Origin: Strix aluco
Lineage: Eukaryota > Chordata > Aves > Strigiformes > Strigidae
Length of the DNA stretch: 64,000 nt
Direction of reading: 5' to 3'
Assembly: GCF_031877795.1 (NCBI RefSeq)
Contig: NC_133946.1
Coordinates: 7,973,144-8,037,143, forward strand
Part shown: piece after piece, positions 35,265-46,703 of the stretch
Position numbering within the stretch: the first letter of the stretch is position 1
Layout of the letters: every line of letters starts with the position of its first letter
Made by a program: the position numbers and the translations under genes
Notes under the pieces: generated by a model
What the model was told of the DNA's origin: nothing
What the model saw: the letters and a program-made list of their open reading frames with translations, nothing else
Database searches by the model: none

Positions 35265-35810
35265 GAACATAAAAATAACTAGCGTTGAGTCAGACCCAGG
35301 GTCTGTCTAATCGTGTGCTCCATCTCTGGCTGCAACCTCAGCGCATGTTTAGGGAAACGAATGCAAGAAGGAGGCAGATAGTTGGTGATTTTTCCCCAGG
35401 TACACCTTTGTATCTTCTGGGAATCATCAGAGATGGAAATTCCTGAGATGGAAACTGCAGTCAGACCATTATTTTTCATAGTTGCTGTGACCTCTCTGTC
35501 ATTAACTTGCCTAACCGCTTCTGAACCCACTGACACATTTTGTCTGTAACAAAAAACTCTTCTGGTGTTTAGAAATAGAATTATTTGCAATTGTTTTAGA
35601 CCTGTGACTGAACCAGTCAGTAAGTTCCTTGAGTTCCACACCCTGTGATATGACAAGTAATGGATAACTGACCTCTTTATAATGCACTAAATGATATATT
35701 ATCACCTCCCTTCAGTCATCCTATTTCCAAGCTGAAGATTCCTAATCTATTATAGCTCTCTTCATATCGTAGATGCTATGCTTTAAGATCTCCTTGTCAC
35801 TTTTCTTTTT
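35265..35810 (-). repeat. Ancient CR1/L3-like LINE remnant
   Basis: The plus strand begins AGAACATAAAAATAACTAGC with GAGTCAGACCCAGGGTCTGT, then TCTAATCGTGTGCTCCATCT. Further on it has CAAGCTGAAGATTCCTAATC, then ATAGCTCTCTTCATATCG. These are two well-spaced blocks of the reverse strand of old CR1 elements common in birds and reptiles (GGGTCAGACCAA.GGTCCATCTAG; AAGCTGAA.AGTCC.AATCT). Heavily diverged; the copy lies in the same orientation as NAV3. Confidence 0.65.
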
Positions 35811-37057
35811 ACCTGCATTTTACCTTTAGGACCTCCCTTTCAAGATGGAAAGCCCAAAGCACAGGCAATATTGCACAAAGCCACCAATGGACTCATACAG
35901 AGAACATGTTCTTTTCTGGTTTGCCTCTCTATATTCTTCCTTTGTGCAGTTTTTACTAACAGAGATGTAGTCAAAAAAGCAGTCATACCAACTGGCCAGA
36001 GAAGAAACAGATCTCTTTACAATGGACTGGGACACATACATTTCTGAGTTAGCATCAACTGGAATTTTTAAGATCACATTGGGATTTAAAGGAGGAAAGA
36101 ATACTCAAAATAAAAAAAGGGAAAGAACATGTAACTCTGGGAATCATACTCTTGCCTTGTAAAACATCACGACCGCACCGTTTGAATGTGTATATAATTT
36201 GAGATTTCTAGTTTTAAGGACAACCAAAGAGTTAATATTTTTGCGCAATTTCTCTTTAAAGTATCTGCAGATGGCTACTTTAAGGCTATTTAATTAGGAG
36301 CCTGAAGGCAGTTACGTTCTTGATGTGATTCCTGTTTTTAGCAGTTAACATGCATCTGCACGCAGGCTACAAACCCAAATTGTTTTGGAGCTATTATTTT
36401 AAAGCACTATAAATGCATATGCAAGCATGTATCATTTTTTATGTTAGAAAAGAAACGGTCTTGCCATGATCAACTGTCTAAAGAGTAGAAAGAACGACAG
36501 GTATTGCAGTCAGTAGCACAAAAAAGAATAAAAATTTATACCCCAAATACAATGAATTTAATTCCTTTCTCACTAGGAGGTTGAAGTATCAGGGTGAAGC
36601 CAGCAGCAGCACAGCTCCTGGGGAAGGCTGATGGCCAGCGAAGTGGGCAAATTGGATAGCCAAGAGACCACTTCAGTTTAAGGCTGTGTTTTTTCCCCTG
36701 AAGTTCTGGCTGGTTTGGAGGCTGTTGCTGCTGGCATCTCTCCAGTCCTGAAACCCTTCCTACCCGAAGAATTATGTTCTGCAAGGCTGACTAACATTTC
36801 AACCTACATGCTGCACTGTGAGAGAACATGACTGTACTTCGTACTGTGGAGACAAAAGAAAAAAAAGGCTTTTAAGAATAAATCCTGGCCCTACTGATGT
36901 TAATAAGAATAAAATGTCTTGTAATCTTATGTGCTAATAAAAAAAATAAGAAGTAAATTGGTAAGCTTTACTTAACACCTGGATTTATGCTTCATTGACA
37001 CTGGCTGATTGTATAAAATCAATTTGTTCGTTAACCACAAATTTAATGCCTGTAACA

Positions 37058-37139
37058 CTTTTTGATCTATTCTCTCAAGGTGAAGGTGAATGATGTATTC
37101 ATGCTTTTCGATCTATTCTCTCATTCTGTGAAAGTGAAT
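37058..37139. repeat. Imperfect tandem duplication, about 35-bp unit
   Basis: CTTTTTGATCTATTCTCTCA then AGGTGAAGGTGAAT (37058..37091) is followed by CTTTTCGATCTATTCTCTCA then TTCTGTGAAAGTGAAT (37104..37139), with 12 bp between. An old local duplication. Confidence 0.8.
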
Positions 37140-39260
37140 TAGATCTACAGGTTTGAAAGCACAGGACAACATATATGCCATATTCAGAACCACTTGCCCA
37201 CTTGTAACTTGTGATTCCCTGAGAAATAAGCAGCTAATTAAGCAGGCTATTCCTGCCTTCTATATGGCCAGAGAAGTGACAGAAGGCCTTTAACCTGAAG
37301 ACAAAAATACGGAGACTGCACCTACATGTTCATCCCATCTGGTAAAATATTATCATCCTCTTGGGTGCCAAAAAATTAGGAAAATTTGAAAGGGACTTCT
37401 TCAGCATGTCCACTGTAGAGACAAATTCCTTCCTCATATACAAAAGTCATCTTTTTCCAGTGCTGTCAGGTCCATAACTTGGTAGAGCTTTCTTGGACTT
37501 TGTTTTTAATTCTTTTTTTAAATTAATGAAATGTACTTTGCAGAACATGTCACCTAACTCTTCCCTTTTCCTTTTCTTTTTTTTCAAATGGTTCATCCTC
37601 AAACATGTAATACTTATTAAATATTCTTCCAAACTAGCCTCTTTCCTGGACAACAATTTCTGAATTATAAGAGATAGTTTAACCTCCAACATGCCAAAAT
37701 GGATTTGCTGCAATTTTAAGCACACTTAAAAAGATTAAGGTTACAATATTTTGAGGACGTCTTCAATAAAACCTCTGTAAGTTTTGCTGTAGTAGTTCTT
37801 TCAGTAAATCTAAGAATAACACAGATGCAGTGATCTAAATCCCTTCACAGATTATATTAAGGAACTCTTTAGTAAAAGCAGGACTGTTCATCACAAAATG
37901 GAATTCAAGTATCTGACAATCTGTGACTGTTCAGGATCATCTAGCTTCCTGAGAGCATGGCACAAACAAAAGTTAATTCCTGCAATGACAGAGTTTTCAG
38001 CCCTACAGCGTTATTCTAATAGTTTTCAACCCCTAACGAAGATCCTCAGCCATGGGCCTCTAAAATACAATTAGATGTAATGGAGTTAGATTGGCAAAAT
38101 TCGATAATGAATTAGCCCTGCATCTTTCCGCAGCCATATCCAATACACATTTTCTATCTTTTCCAATGGCAGAAAACTGATGGGAGAACCAGTACCTCCA
38201 GGGAGGCACCCTGGGGCTCTTAAAGGCCCCTACAAGCATTCCAGTGTGGCTCCCACGCACGCCTGGCTCTAGGGGAGCAGCAACAATGGGCCACTGATAT
38301 TAACACTGCTGAGCAAGGTCTTCAGCAGTGGAGGAAGCAAGACAGCCAAGGCTTGTGTGACCTGTAGTGATAAAGTACTTGATAGCCAACCAAGCTCCCC
38401 ATCCTTGTCAGAAAGGAGATGTAAGACTCAAGAGAGCTAACGCTGGAAGAGCTTCCTACGACCTTCCTATGAACCACTCCCAGAGCTCACCCCACTTCTG
38501 ACTTCTCAAAGTGCAACAGTTGAGGGTTTTAACATGTGCTCATAGTTACTCCTGCTACGGCCATAATGTTGCTTGATCAGTAGCAATCAAACTAAACATT
38601 TATTTATAGGTAAATTACTTTTTCTTCTTATATTTACATGTGCTTCTTTTATCAGGTATGATTACGCATTTGAAAAGACAACAAGGGATTAAAAAGAAGA
38701 GCCTAGATGTTTTGAAGAACTACTCAGGTCCCTTCTGTGGAAGCTGTGTGATATCAACCCAGGACATTCAGCAGAAATAAAAAGTAAAGACAATTTGAAT
38801 ACAGATTAAATACTGGAAAGATTAACCAGGATAGAAACAACAGTCTGGTTAATACCAATTATTTATACTACAAAAAGAAGCGTGGAGGCCCAGGTTCAAG
38901 AGAACAGTCCTATTCAAGGAAACACTGTAATATGCTAACTCGAAGCATGAATTAGAGTCATTCTCAGATCACTAAAAATGAAGCAGAGGATGTGTTTAAA
39001 CAATTTCTTGAACAGTGATGGTCTAGGTACAACACTTCCATGCTTTCCTATGTCCGACCAGAAGGATCACTGAATGAATATCATCAGAACAACGATGACC
39101 AAGACTAAAGTTTTATCTAACACTAAGAGCTTCCCACAGAGAGAACTGTGCTGCGAAATGACCCCTCTGCTGACTGAAAAGCACCAAATTTATACTTGGT
39201 TTATGTGAGAATGACATCTTCTGATCATTTCCAGCACCATCACATATTTATTTTACTAAC

Positions 39261-39449
39261 CTTCTTCAAAGCCATCGCGGAAAGAGCCAGACCGGCTCAT
39301 TGTTCTGCTTTTCTCATCCAGGGACATCGAGCTGTTCCTGAAGCGTGTATCGCTGTAGGGGTCGTAAGGACCATCTGCATTGGAAAGGCTGTGGGTCCGT
39401 AACATGGTTGGATTTGACAAGCTCATCTGGGCTGCAGTGGTTGGGCTTG
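39261..39449 (-). CDS. NAV3: NAV3 exon, residues 625-688
   Basis: 189 nt, acceptor CACTTTATAG, donor GAAG|GTTAGT. Product SPTTAAQMSLSNPTMLRTHS, LSNADGPYDPYSDTRFRNSS, MSLDEKSRTMSRSGSFRDGF and EE. Rich in Ser, Arg and Thr with RSGSF and RTMSRS basic-Ser motifs that are plausible kinase sites (inference). Phase 1 both ends. Confidence 0.96.
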
Positions 39450-41558
39450 CTATAAAGTGAAGAACAACCACCAATTTATTTGCGTGACCACAAATTTTAA
39501 TACTTAATTTTTGTTTAACTACCAATAAACTTTTTTTTTTCTTTAAGACACAAATTTTTGATGTCATCCTCTCCAGGCTTCATTATTTTTCTAAATTTAA
39601 TGAATTAAAATAAGAGGTATGCAAATCAAGCTAGTGAATAAGCAAACTCAAGTAAATAAGGTCATTTTAAACACTGCGTGATATGTCTATGCTTCTACAG
39701 ACAAGCTCAGTCAACTCACTAACACCTTGTAGGCATGAACTAATTAACCATCATTTAATTTGGAACAGTCCTTCCTCAAAAAGGACTAAAATGCCCAAAG
39801 GAATTTAAACTAGTGTTTGGCCTATATAGAACAGGCCTTATGAACTATCTCCTTCAAAGCCTTCAGGTTCTCAAAAAATGACATTTTCCTATGTATTTAA
39901 GTCACAAATGTTAAAAGCTTTAGTTTCCTAATAGTTGTGTATTTCATAATTGTTTCTTTCCACTATGAGGAGCTAAGAACTATAAAAGACCAAATCTGCC
40001 AATACTCTCTCAACCATTATATAGAGTGCAAAACATCTACTCCAGTTTCACATTTTTTAAAAGAACTTTTGTGCTAAAATTATACCTTGTATTTACTAAG
40101 AACTAGTTGATTTGTGCAAAAAAGGGAACAACAAAATTGCTGTTCCAACTGGGAGGTTCCTCTTAGCGTGCTGTCACTGCCAGTTTCTATATATAGCATC
40201 TGATACAGACTATTGTAGAAGATAAAATAATTCAGTTTAAGCTCAACTTTCATATCAACATTTGCTATTAAGTTAAACACAGTGACCTCTCTTGACTCCA
40301 ATATCTCCAAGCTCTTTTCTTAAGAACACAGAAAAATATCTTCTTTTTTTTGGTTAGTTGCTTGTGGCCAAACAGCTTTTGAAGATTATTAATGTAAATA
40401 ATCTTCAATATTCTCCATAAAGAGTTAACTTTCTGGGCCCAAGACTATGCTTTTTTTTTACCATTAAGGTACTTTCATGAACTTTCATGACAGTTTGTTA
40501 GCTGTTGGCAATGTAATTACACTGTGTGTATATTCAGCTGAAATTCTGTTAAGTGTCAGTTTATTTAAAGCTGTTTATTTAATCTGTTTCTTTTCATCGC
40601 ATTCAAAGAAAGGCTCTAAAACGTCACTGCTGCAATTCAAAACTGCACTAGAAATAAGTGACCATGTAAGTTGCTGCAGATTCACACAACACATGTAGCT
40701 CACAAGTATAGGCTTAGCTATTTTGCATATTATTTCTTTATTGTTCTAGAAAAGATGGAGGGGCTTCTGAAAGTCAAAAAGAAACAGCAAATGTCTGTTT
40801 GACATAGTTTTTCCAAATGTCACTTAACTTAAAGACAATATATATATATCTCTCCTGTTAGGACTGATTTACACACCTAAACAAATTGCAAAGGCAACAA
40901 AGTAATATTAAGCAGCACACCAGAGATGAGCGCTACAAGCACTTTAAATTAGGTTATTTCAGCTGCTGATATGGTCAACCAAAATCTGCGATGTTTTATG
41001 GATCCTGTCAATCAACTTTTATTGTTTCCTTCATTTAAAAAGTGTTTACTTTTATCAATGTAATTAAGTGAAGGAATGATATCTTTTCCTGATTTAAAAT
41101 TCTTCTGACTTTTATTTCAGACTGAGCTTTATGCAACTTTCCAACAAGCCGCCTGAAAAATACATACAAAGATAAAATATCTTAAACTGATGAGACTGGC
41201 ACATACAGTAAGTAATATGCTTGGATTTTAAAACAATATTACTAAATAGGTAGCCAACATCTTAAGTCCTTTAAACACACCAATGTGTGATATTAACAAA
41301 TAGCTCTACTGAATAGCTCATAATTTATATTAAGGCATCTGATTACTCCCAGAACAGTATTTTCAAAGAGTTACTGCAAGTATGCCACCTTTGGGCATAC
41401 AAGATAATAATGCTAATTAGTCACACTCATTTCAATGAAAGAGCTTCCTGATGTTGAATGAGGGACTCGAGCTGCTGAAAGAAAATTATATGGTGTAATA
41501 TGCTATTTTCAAGACACACAATGTATTGCTATGATTATTCAAACAGATAATTATTCAC
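39450..41558 (-). other. NAV3: NAV3 intron, 2.1 kb
   Basis: Donor CTTG|GTGAAT, acceptor TTTATAG. No repeat family or coding sequence recognised; AT-rich throughout. Confidence 0.8.
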
Positions 41559-41719
41559 CAAGCTGTGAGAAGTTAAATCTAGTTCCAGAGGGTGATGTTA
41601 TGCTGGACCCAGATGAAAATGGAGAATTGCCAGCAGTATCCTGAAGTCCTCCTGCTGAATGAGACCGTAGCCATTCTTTTGCATCTTCCTGATTACGGAG
41701 CTGGGAGGATGGAGTATAC
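41559..41719 (-). CDS. NAV3: NAV3 exon, residues 571-625
   Basis: 161 nt, acceptor GTTTCTGCAG, donor CTTG|GTGAAT. Product YTPSSQLRNQEDAKEWLRSH, SAGGLQDTAGNSPFSSGSSI and TSPSGTRFNFSQL. QEDAKEWLRSHSAGGLQDTA is a conserved navigator block. Phase 2 in, phase 1 out. Confidence 0.95.
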
Positions 41720-43858
41720 CTGCAGAAACAAACAGTTTTTTCAAAATGAACTTTGACATTTATTTAAAATTAAAAAAAAAAATAAAATGAGATGTCACAA
41801 GACTTGGGCAGGAAGAAAGGGAAAGAAAGATGAAGAACTCTCATATGAAGTTTAAGGATTATATGATATAAAGCCAATACAATTCTGAATTAGGGAACTG
41901 CTCCAAGCTGTTCCTAATTCATTCCACCTCTGGCAAAAAAACCCCACAAACTCATTTCCTATGGTTTCAGTAGTAATCAAACTGGTAGTGAACAAAAAGC
42001 TACAGTTGTGCACTGTAGCATTTCAAAATAAGATACAGTGTGTATTATGTATGTATGATTTAAAAATAACCATAATTTGGAAATCCTTTCCTTAGGTTAT
42101 GCCAAAATTCTATCACTATTTTAATATTTCAGTGTATTGCTAAACTTAGTTGGCTTTTTGTCATATTATAACAAAATTCAAGTCAACAAAGCCATTACCA
42201 GATTTTTCAACAAGTTGTGACTCAATAATTCATATTATAGAGACAACAGCATAAAGGCCTGTGGAGGTGTATCCCATTTAGTTCAAAACTAATAGCATTA
42301 AATCATCAGAAAGAAGAGTATGGTTAGTTTTTTCTGAAGGCAAAGAAAATAGCAGAAACATTGTCTATGCCAACATCAATGGCAAAACACCCGCCGGCTT
42401 CAGCTAAAGCAAAGTTTTAAATCTGCTTCTGTATATGCCTGAAAAATAGGTGTTACCACAGGTGTTATGTGAAATACATGATAGGGTACAGGTATCAACA
42501 GAAGAAGCATCATGGAAACACTTGTCTGCTGATAGATGTCAGTGTCTGCCTTATGCTGTGCCATCTGCTTTTGAGAAATATTTATGAGTTACTAGCTCTC
42601 CTTCCAAAAACTAAACACTTGGAGCCTATTATTAGTCGATATTATCTATTTAATTAATTAGATTGGCTCCAACTAAATACGTTACAATAAGATATCACTT
42701 ATTAAGACTTATTAAGACTATTTTAAATTAATGTGACCACTAATTAACATTGCAAAAACTCAAACTGCTTTCAAAAAATACATTCCTTCTTCTGCTTATG
42801 CCTCAACACTTAAGCAACAGTCCCTGACTATCAGCATCTCTTAAAACTTTGCACATATATCTGTCTATTAAGAAAGGGACTTTAAGCAGTCATTTTACTT
42901 TAACACACTGAGGATTTTTTATTTGAGCGTTAATACCTACCTCTTCAGCACTCAAATGTTTCGGTCTTAAAAGAGAGTCTTTATTTATTAGAGACATACT
43001 TGTGAACCACAGAAACATTTTAAACAAAATGCCATTTTAATAAAGGCTTTTAGCACTCAAAGCAGCTATGAAGAACAATGTGTATAGCACAGAATAAATT
43101 GCTGCTGCAATTTCAAGGCATCAACTCAGTGATCCTAGAAGCTGCATTAAGCAATTCTGAAGCTGCAATTTTCTAAATTGTCTAAGATATCTTCTGTAAA
43201 TTCTGTAACCCTTAAAGCATTTAATTAATACACTTAATGTTGATTATCTTATAGAATTGTATCAATGGTAAAATCTTTTTTGGTCCAGTTTTTTTATGTT
43301 ATAAAAATCATGACCTTTCAGACATACAAAATGTATGAGAAGACAATTATCAATAGTTTATTCTGGGATTTTTTTGTTCTTTTCTAGAAGAGCAGAAGTT
43401 ATCTCTAAGAGGCCTATATATTTATGTATTCTGAGGCAAATATTTTTTTAAAATTAGTATGTCCAATCTCATCCTAAAAGGTTTGCCGTGATATTGCAAA
43501 TATTTTCTATGTATATCAACACCAAGGTTCCCGGGGTGAAAATGATCTAAAGTCATTCCATGTAATAGCCATAGAAGCTGAAAAATTACTGTTTTAAAGT
43601 CAAGCCCAGTCATGGTTTATGAGATGCTTTTCAGCAATTCAGCCAGCAAAAGCCACAGTTCTTGCTCAAGCAGAGAAGCCACTGGATGAAAAAAAGCACA
43701 GTGGTCAATGGCCTTCTTTGACGATTAAAGAAAGAAAGAAAGACAATATTGTTGCCACCTCTTGCAAACTGCGACCATCACCACCAGCCACAACAGAAAC
43801 ACAAAGCAAACTCCAAAGCCACAACAAAAGCTGTTAAACCGTGTGGAAACACCAATAC
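41720..43858 (-). other. NAV3: NAV3 intron, 2.1 kb
   Basis: Donor CTCAG|GTATTG, acceptor TTTCTGCAG. A doubled CTTATTAAGA decamer lies near 42698..42717. Nothing else recognised. Confidence 0.8.
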
Positions 43859-43903
43859 CTGAGTCCCTTCTTAGGCAAAGTGTTCCTATCAAGATGTGGG
43901 TCG
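43859..43903 (-). CDS. NAV3: NAV3 45-nt exon (RNTLPKKG, residues 556-571)
   Basis: Acceptor GTCGCTGCAG equivalent (minus-strand TTCTGCAG), donor CTCAG|GTATTG. The weak donor lacks G at +5. Product completes Ser then DPHLDRNTLPKKGL and the start of Arg. Phase 2 at both ends, so it could be skipped in frame. Its RNTLPKK echoes RNTLPRR in the preceding 66-nt exon. The plus-strand frame over this spot (43762..44112) is only a shadow. Confidence 0.93.
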
Positions 43904-45138
43904 CTGCAGAAAAGTTAAAAGAAAAGAACTTCAGAGAAGAACAAAAGGGAAGGAACAAGATCAGGACCAACAAACATCTGCATCACCTTTTCAGAGGAAA
44001 AGGTGCTGGGGCCTTCCTACAGAAACATGCAAAAGCCTCCTTACCCAGGTGTGGATTTGCACAAACATGCATCTGGTACCATGCCAATGAATCTCATCTG
44101 TTCACAACGTGATTTTGCTATTTCTCCTACCCACAATGAACAAAAATGGCATTTTAAACGTTAAATGGATGCTTAAAAATATGCTTTTCAGCAGGCATGA
44201 GACAACTATTTGAGAAAACTGATGAGAATCTCCAAGTCCAAACCACCTTCCTGTCATTTCTTTCAGCAGACACCGTTTAGGGAATGCAGCTAATTACTGT
44301 TACGTAGCTGCAATGTGTATCAGTAAAAGTATTGAGCCCAGACGGTTTAAATTTCCAAATCTTAGCTTAAATTCCATTAGTGAAGCAAAATGAATCTACT
44401 AGTTGTCCATAACCCAAATATTTACGTTTTTACAACTGATGAACTTGTAACTGAGCGGAGTCTTTTAATTTGTTTTTAAAGAAAATATCCATGTGTTTAA
44501 ATTAATTAATTTAATAACAATCCTTATAGCTAAATTACAGAGTGGGAGTGATTCAAATTACAGCAGTGAGCAAAAGTGAGCTAGATGTTTAGATTCAGGT
44601 CATCTTTTCCTAACTTTAGCATTTGTCTTTACAAGGATGGATGTGCCTAAGTCCCTGCAAAACACTCATGAGCCAAACTGCAATAAAAGACTGACGACAC
44701 TGAATGACACTGGGACTTCACGACAAAAAAGGACAGGCCTGAAAGGCAGTGGGAAAAGCAGCATGCCAGAGGAATGCTGAAATGCTAGTGAGAGTTTAGA
44801 TTGGTAGAAAAAAAATGGCAAGATTTTCAAATTGCCTTTGGCAAAGAAATGAGGGGGGGAAAAAAATAACCCCCCACACCAAAAGATGTTCCCAGTAATA
44901 AGCACAACACCAAAAACATGCCAACTCTGCTGTATGCCATTCTCCAGATTGATTTCGGTAGATAGATGGGGTGTTTGAGGGGACTCTCACTGGCATGTCT
45001 TTGTGTCAGTTCACACCTGAACGATGAACACAGCAGAGGACTCAACTGAGCACAGCCAGTCACAAAACAATTTGCTTCACCAAGATGGGCAACAAAACCT
45101 ACAGCCTTGTGCATACTCCTGTCTTGAGACAGCATTAC
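43904..45138 (-). other. NAV3: NAV3 intron between the two RNTLP exons, 1.2 kb
   Basis: Donor GACAG|GTAATG, acceptor TTCTGCAG. No repeat or other coding sequence recognised. Confidence 0.8.
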
Positions 45139-45204
45139 CTGTCCTGTCTCCTGGGCAAAGTATTTCGGCAGAATTTGGGGCTAGCAGCAGGGGAAGAAAG
45201 AGGG
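45139..45204 (-). CDS. NAV3: NAV3 66-nt exon (RNTLPRR, residues 534-556)
   Basis: Acceptor GATTCTTCTAG, donor GACAG|GTAATG with no G at +5. It completes Ser then PLSSPAASPKFCRNTLPRRQ and D plus two bases of Ser. Phase 2 at both ends. Matches NAV3 between TTLSE and the SDPHLDRNTLP segment. Confidence 0.93.
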
Positions 45205-46235
45205 CTAGAAGAATCAGTCCAACAAGACAGAAAACGAGAGAAGGAATATTAGAATGAAAAGAGGAGACAACAGAAAGGAGTTATAATAAAACACAAACAG
45301 AAACCCAAACTGTCAGAACATTATATTCAGCAGTAATTTTCTCCATCGAGATGCAACTACAAAAATTTTGCTACCTGACTACAGAATTACACATCAGAAT
45401 ACAGCTGATTTCCAATGCTTGCAGGGGTACTACTGCCCTCTACAAAAGGTCACTCAGAGAGCATGCAAGTCACTGTTGGATTTATCCCAATGTTAGCTCA
45501 ATGTGCCATTAATACAGCTCTGATGTTGAAAAAGCAGTCCCGTCCCCTCCTCCCTGCTCAGTCTGTTCCCAGCTCCTACTCTGTGTCCACACAGATATTG
45601 ATTAATCTCATCATGTAAGGAGCTGGGGAACTCATCAGTCTGAAATACAATTCAGATGATCGTTTTTCAGTTGGACCCATCTCCCAGTTGGGTTCACTGT
45701 GCATTCACAGGAATGCCTATAACCAAAACACTGTAGGGAGCAGCTGGAGATGGGACAGGGCAGCAGGGAGAGAACGAGAAGGGATCAAGTAACTAGGGAG
45801 ACAGTGACTTCTCTTTTCAGCATGACTTCCAGCTTAAAAGCTTGTCAAATGTTACAAACAAGAAGTTTAACAAGAAACAGTTGGCTTCTCAAATCAAAAT
45901 GGTAACAATGATGGAGGTTTCTTTTGAGTATCTGTATCACATGAACTTTGGAAGGATAATATATGATGCAGAATTCAAATATTAGGTAGTAGCAAGAAAG
46001 CTCTCACATTGGCTACCACAGCAAATTAAAAACCTCACCTGAACCCATCCTCTTGCTCTGAACTAGGCTCCTTGCCTGGAATGGCCTCTTTATATGTTCT
46101 AGCAACACCATTCAGTATTATCTTGTAAAAAGCACAGTTTGATTTGCATCTGCAGTGTAGGTTACTGCTGCCAGGACTTTGTTCGCATATAAGCTACATA
46201 AAAGCTTAATGGAAACGAGAGAAAAAACTACTAAC
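45205..46235 (-). other. NAV3: NAV3 intron, 1.0 kb, with a possible cassette exon
   Basis: Donor GAAAG|GTTAGT, acceptor TTCTTCTAG. It contains the candidate 60-nt exon at 46039..46098. No repeat recognised. Confidence 0.8.
46039..46098 (-). other. NAV3: Candidate NAV3 cassette exon (60 nt, unproven)
   Basis: Minus strand: GGTGTTGCTAG precedes an open stretch that reads TYKEAIPGKEPSSEQEDGF, then TTCAG|GTGAGG, a strong donor. Length 60 nt and phase 2 at both ends, so it fits exactly between the 46236..46703 and 45139..45204 exons. The hydrophilic, Ser/Glu-rich product resembles the surrounding linker. The polypyrimidine tract is weak. An alternative acceptor (CACTGCAG, exon from 46149) gives a 111-nt in-frame version. 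I do not recall this peptide in the main NAV3 isoform. Confidence 0.35.
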
Positions 46236-46703
46236 CTTTCAGACAATGTAGTCTTAACACTGTTGGTTCGGACAAAGGGAGTCAGAGAATCATCTTTAGA
46301 GGCTGGAATCAAGCCAGTGGAGGAGTTATGGCTCAGCCCACCTCCACTGCTCAGAGAGATATCAATGGATTCACAACTGGTGTGCAGACTGCTGACAGAC
46401 TGATATCCAATGCCATCCTTGCTAACAGCAGAAGAGCTACTTGCGTTGGTACCCCACGTTAAACTGTTGGAAGGAGCTGAATGTGCTGAACTGGGACTAG
46501 AAGCTAGTGGAGACTGGTTCATATCTGTGTTTTTGCTATACAGAGGACTGCTGCCCCCACTGCTCAGCACACCACTGCCAGATGGTGAATCAAGATTACC
46601 CTGCTGGTTCATAGTAGCGTGAGGATTGGAGATGACTACTGAATTTTTCATGTTTTCAGCTGTTGTGATGGGAACTTGTTTACTAGGCTTGCCACCAAAA
46701 AGT
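46236..46703 (-). CDS. NAV3: NAV3 exon, residues 378-534 (Ser-rich linker)
   Basis: 468 nt, acceptor TTTTTTACAG, donor GAAAG|GTTAGT. Starts LFGGKPSKQVPITTAENMKN, continues SVVISNPHATMNQQGNLDSP and ends FVRTNSVKTTLSE. About a third Ser; likely disordered. The LFGGKP motif and the SSGSSPLYSK-type blocks match NAV3. Phase 2 in and out. Confidence 0.97.

Larger units (their letters stand above)
33875..39260 (-). other. NAV3: NAV3 intron, 5.4 kb
   Basis: Donor GAAG|GTTAGT, acceptor CCTTTAG; the longest complete intron in the window. It contains an old minus-strand CR1-like remnant (35265..35810) and an imperfect local duplication (37058..37139). An A run lies at about 34977..34991. No coding sequence recognised. 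Confidence 0.8.

Noticed and set aside
43762..44112. 116-codon plus-strand frame
   Set aside because: Partly a shadow of the minus-strand 45-nt NAV3 exon at 43859..43903; the rest has no recognisable protein.
46118..46651. 177-codon minus-strand frame taken as a single coding unit
   Set aside because: It reads through the donor at 46236 into intron; the exon starts earlier at 46703 and ends at 46236.
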